Of a stretch of 62,500 nt of DNA, positions 61,059 to 62,500 are shown piece by piece. The notes under the pieces are model-generated. The model had not been told where the DNA came from, searched no databases, and worked only from the letters and a program-made list of their open reading frames with translations. The stretch's first letter is position 1. Each line of letters starts with the position of its first letter. A program made the position numbers and the translations under genes. The stretch covers positions 1-62,500 of the forward strand of contig JADGAV010000022.1 of assembly GCA_015231825.1 (NCBI GenBank), read 5' to 3'. The stretch is from SAR324 cluster bacterium. GTDB taxonomy: Bacteria > SAR324 > NAC60-12.

Positions 61059-62500
61059 ATGATTCGTTTAAAAAACATCAAAATGAAACCCAAACTGATT
61101 GGCGTGCTCCTTCTGATCGGTCTTCTTCCTCTAATTTTGGTGGGATGGTTGAGCGCGGATTTAGCCCATGAAGCCCTTGTGAAGGGAAGCATCAATCAAC
61201 TTGAATCGGTACGGCAGATCAAGAAGGTGCAAATCGAAAATTTCCTGGCAGAACGCCAAGGCGACATGGGCGTTTTGGTTGAGACGGTCAAAACGCTGCG
61301 TCTGGACGCAATGCACAAACTGGAAGGGATCCGGGACGCCAAAAAACAGGCGCTGCAAAGTTACTTTGATAACCGCTTTAAATTCATGGAAGATGTCCAG
61401 AAGAATTTGCGCTTTACCTCGGCCATCGAGCCTTTTTCCAGCGCTTTTGAGTCGGGTCTTGAAAGTTTTCAATACAAAGACTTGTACGAAAAACGGATCG
61501 CAGGGTTCCAATCCATTGTCGACACCTTCGGATACTACGATGTGTTTCTCATTGATTTGAGGGGCAACGTGGTTTTCACAGTCACCAAAGAATCTGATCT
61601 GGGTGAAAACCTTGAAACCGGAGTGCTCAAGGAAAGCGGACTGGCAGAAGCTTATCGTGCAGGAAAAAAAGGGATCGGATTCGCTGATTTTACATGGTAC
61701 GGACCATCCAATGAACCGGCCGCCTTTATGAGCACTCCCCTCTACAACGAGGCGGGAACAATCATCGGTGTGGCTGCTTTTCAAGTCTCTCTGAAAGAAA
61801 TCAACGAAATCACCCAAGAGCGATCCGGCCTTGGCAAAACAGGAGAAACTTATCTCGTGGGACCCGATTTCCTGATGCGCTCCAATTCATTTCTTGATCC
61901 GCAGAATCACAGTGTCGAAGCCTCATTTAAAAATCCGGAAAAAGGGCGCGCTGAAACGGAAGCAGTTCGTTCGGCCCTTTCCGGAAAAACCCTTAGTGAT
62001 GTGATCATCGACTACAACGGGAACCCGGTGCTCTCGTCCTGGACTACGATCAATATCGGCAACACAAAGTGGGCCCTGCTGGCCGAAGAGGACGTAGCTG
62101 AAGCCTTCAGTCCGGTGGATGAACAGGGAATCGCCTTTTTTGCAAAATACAAGGAGATTTACGGGTACTATGATTTATTTTTAATCAATCCCGATGGTTA
62201 TGTCTTTTATACCGTCACAAAAGAAGCTGACTTTCAAAGTAATATGATCGATGGAAAATATGCCGATTCCAATTTGGGAAAACTAATCCGGCAAGTAAAA
62301 AGTTCCAGACAGTTTGCCCTCGCCGACTTTGCGCCTTACGCGCCCAGCCAGGGAGAACCGGCCTCTTTTATTGCCCAGCCTGTAACGCATGGTGAAGAAG
62401 TCGAACTGATCATTGCCTTACAGCTTTCGCTGGATGCGATCAACAACATCATGCAGCAGCGTGAAGGGATGGGTAAATCAGGAGAAACTTACCTGGTCGG
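61059..62500 (+). CDS. Methyl-accepting chemotaxis protein, N-terminal sensory part (cut by window end)
   Basis: AAGGGAG precedes ATG 61059. The visible 480 residues start with a cytoplasmic stub and a transmembrane helix (LIGVLLLIGLLPLILVGWL), then an exceptionally long periplasmic region. That region contains two related dCache-like modules: FGYYDVFLIDLRGNVVFTVTKE and YGYYDLFLINPDGYVFYTVTKE each begin one, and each ends with a KSGETYLVG/KTGETYLVG strand. The HAMP and signalling domains lie beyond base 62500, so MCP identity is inferred from the sensor and the neighbouring CheA-like kinase. It probably shares the sigma-54 transcript of the STAS gene. Confidence 0.75.
   Translation, partial: MIRLKNIKMKPKLIGVLLLIGLLPLILVGWLSADLAHEALVKGSINQLESVRQIKKVQIENFLAERQGDMGVLVETVKTLRLDAMHKLEGIRDAKKQALQSYFDNRFKFMEDVQKNLRFTSAIEPFSSAFESGLESFQYKDLYEKRIAGFQSIVDTFGYYDVFLIDLRGNVVFTVTKESDLGENLETGVLKESGLAEAYRAGKKGIGFADFTWYGPSNEPAAFMSTPLYNEAGTIIGVAAFQVSLKEINEITQERSGLGKTGETYLVGPDFLMRSNSFLDPQNHSVEASFKNPEKGRAETEAVRSALSGKTLSDVIIDYNGNPVLSSWTTINIGNTKWALLAEEDVAEAFSPVDEQGIAFFAKYKEIYGYYDLFLINPDGYVFYTVTKEADFQSNMIDGKYADSNLGKLIRQVKSSRQFALADFAPYAPSQGEPASFIAQPVTHGEEVELIIALQLSLDAINNIMQQREGMGKSGETYLV

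Overview
The window is chromosomal DNA from a Gram-negative bacterium. The evidence is an O-antigen ABC exporter, outer-membrane-type lipoprotein and glycosyltransferase genes, an RNase E/G with a long tail, a CheA/CheX/MCP chemosensory set, and a sigma-54 enhancer-binding regulator. By eye the base composition is in the mid-40s % GC, uniform, and tightly packed. The gene mix (selA, proA, adk, lepA, smc, a WecA-like transferase, phosphonate and methylated-amine catabolism) suggests a deltaproteobacterium-like or SAR324-like organism, probably aquatic. That placement is an impression, not a demonstration. I saw no rRNA, tRNA, CRISPR array, intact insertion sequence or prophage.

Layout. 0-8.5 kb: envelope glycan/lipid genes (end of a GT2 glycosyltransferase, SDR oxidoreductase, AsnB-type synthase, several polytopic glycosyltransferase-like proteins). 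8.5-9.6 kb: a small unknown protein and a CheX-like phosphatase. 9.8-16.6 kb: an unusual exported set made of an FGE-fold protein without the catalytic cysteines, a lipoprotein, a four-helix membrane protein and a 1187-residue anchored protein with seven 86-residue repeats; an attenuator-like RNA structure lies in the middle. 16.7-27.7 kb (minus strand): PMI-like cupin, proline-racemase-family enzyme, membrane glycosyltransferase, glutamate racemase, PilZ-like protein, TPR protein, SMC. 28-42 kb: xseB, RNase E/G, selA, rfbD, wzm/wzt, proA, adk, a thioesterase-like protein, a WecA-like transferase (minus strand) and lepA. 42-45 kb: a duplicated receiver/PilZ-like protein, a small membrane protein, a SprT-like metalloprotein.

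45-54 kb is a phosphonate catabolism island: etfB-etfA-phnX and a dimethylglycine-dehydrogenase-like flavoprotein on one strand, a DeoR-type regulator divergent from them, phnW convergent with the regulator, and a Nudix protein beyond. PhnW and PhnX convert 2-aminoethylphosphonate to acetaldehyde and phosphate. The flavoprotein plus its ETF suggests that N-methylated aminophosphonates are demethylated first. Two clear DNA signals accompany it: a triple decamer before the regulator gene and a 22-bp inverted repeat between phnW and the Nudix gene.

54-62.5 kb: a DUF2235 hydrolase, a small degenerate element, a CheA-like hybrid kinase and an NtrC-like activator with closely related receiver domains, then a STAS protein and a chemoreceptor cut off by the window end. 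Before the STAS gene are three direct repeats on an exact 40-bp period and a GG-N10-GC sigma-54 promoter, which suggests the NtrC-like protein activates the STAS-MCP genes. Two hexamer-periodic repeat tracts, at 45.1 and 60.1 kb, lie on either side of the 15-kb phosphonate/signalling block.
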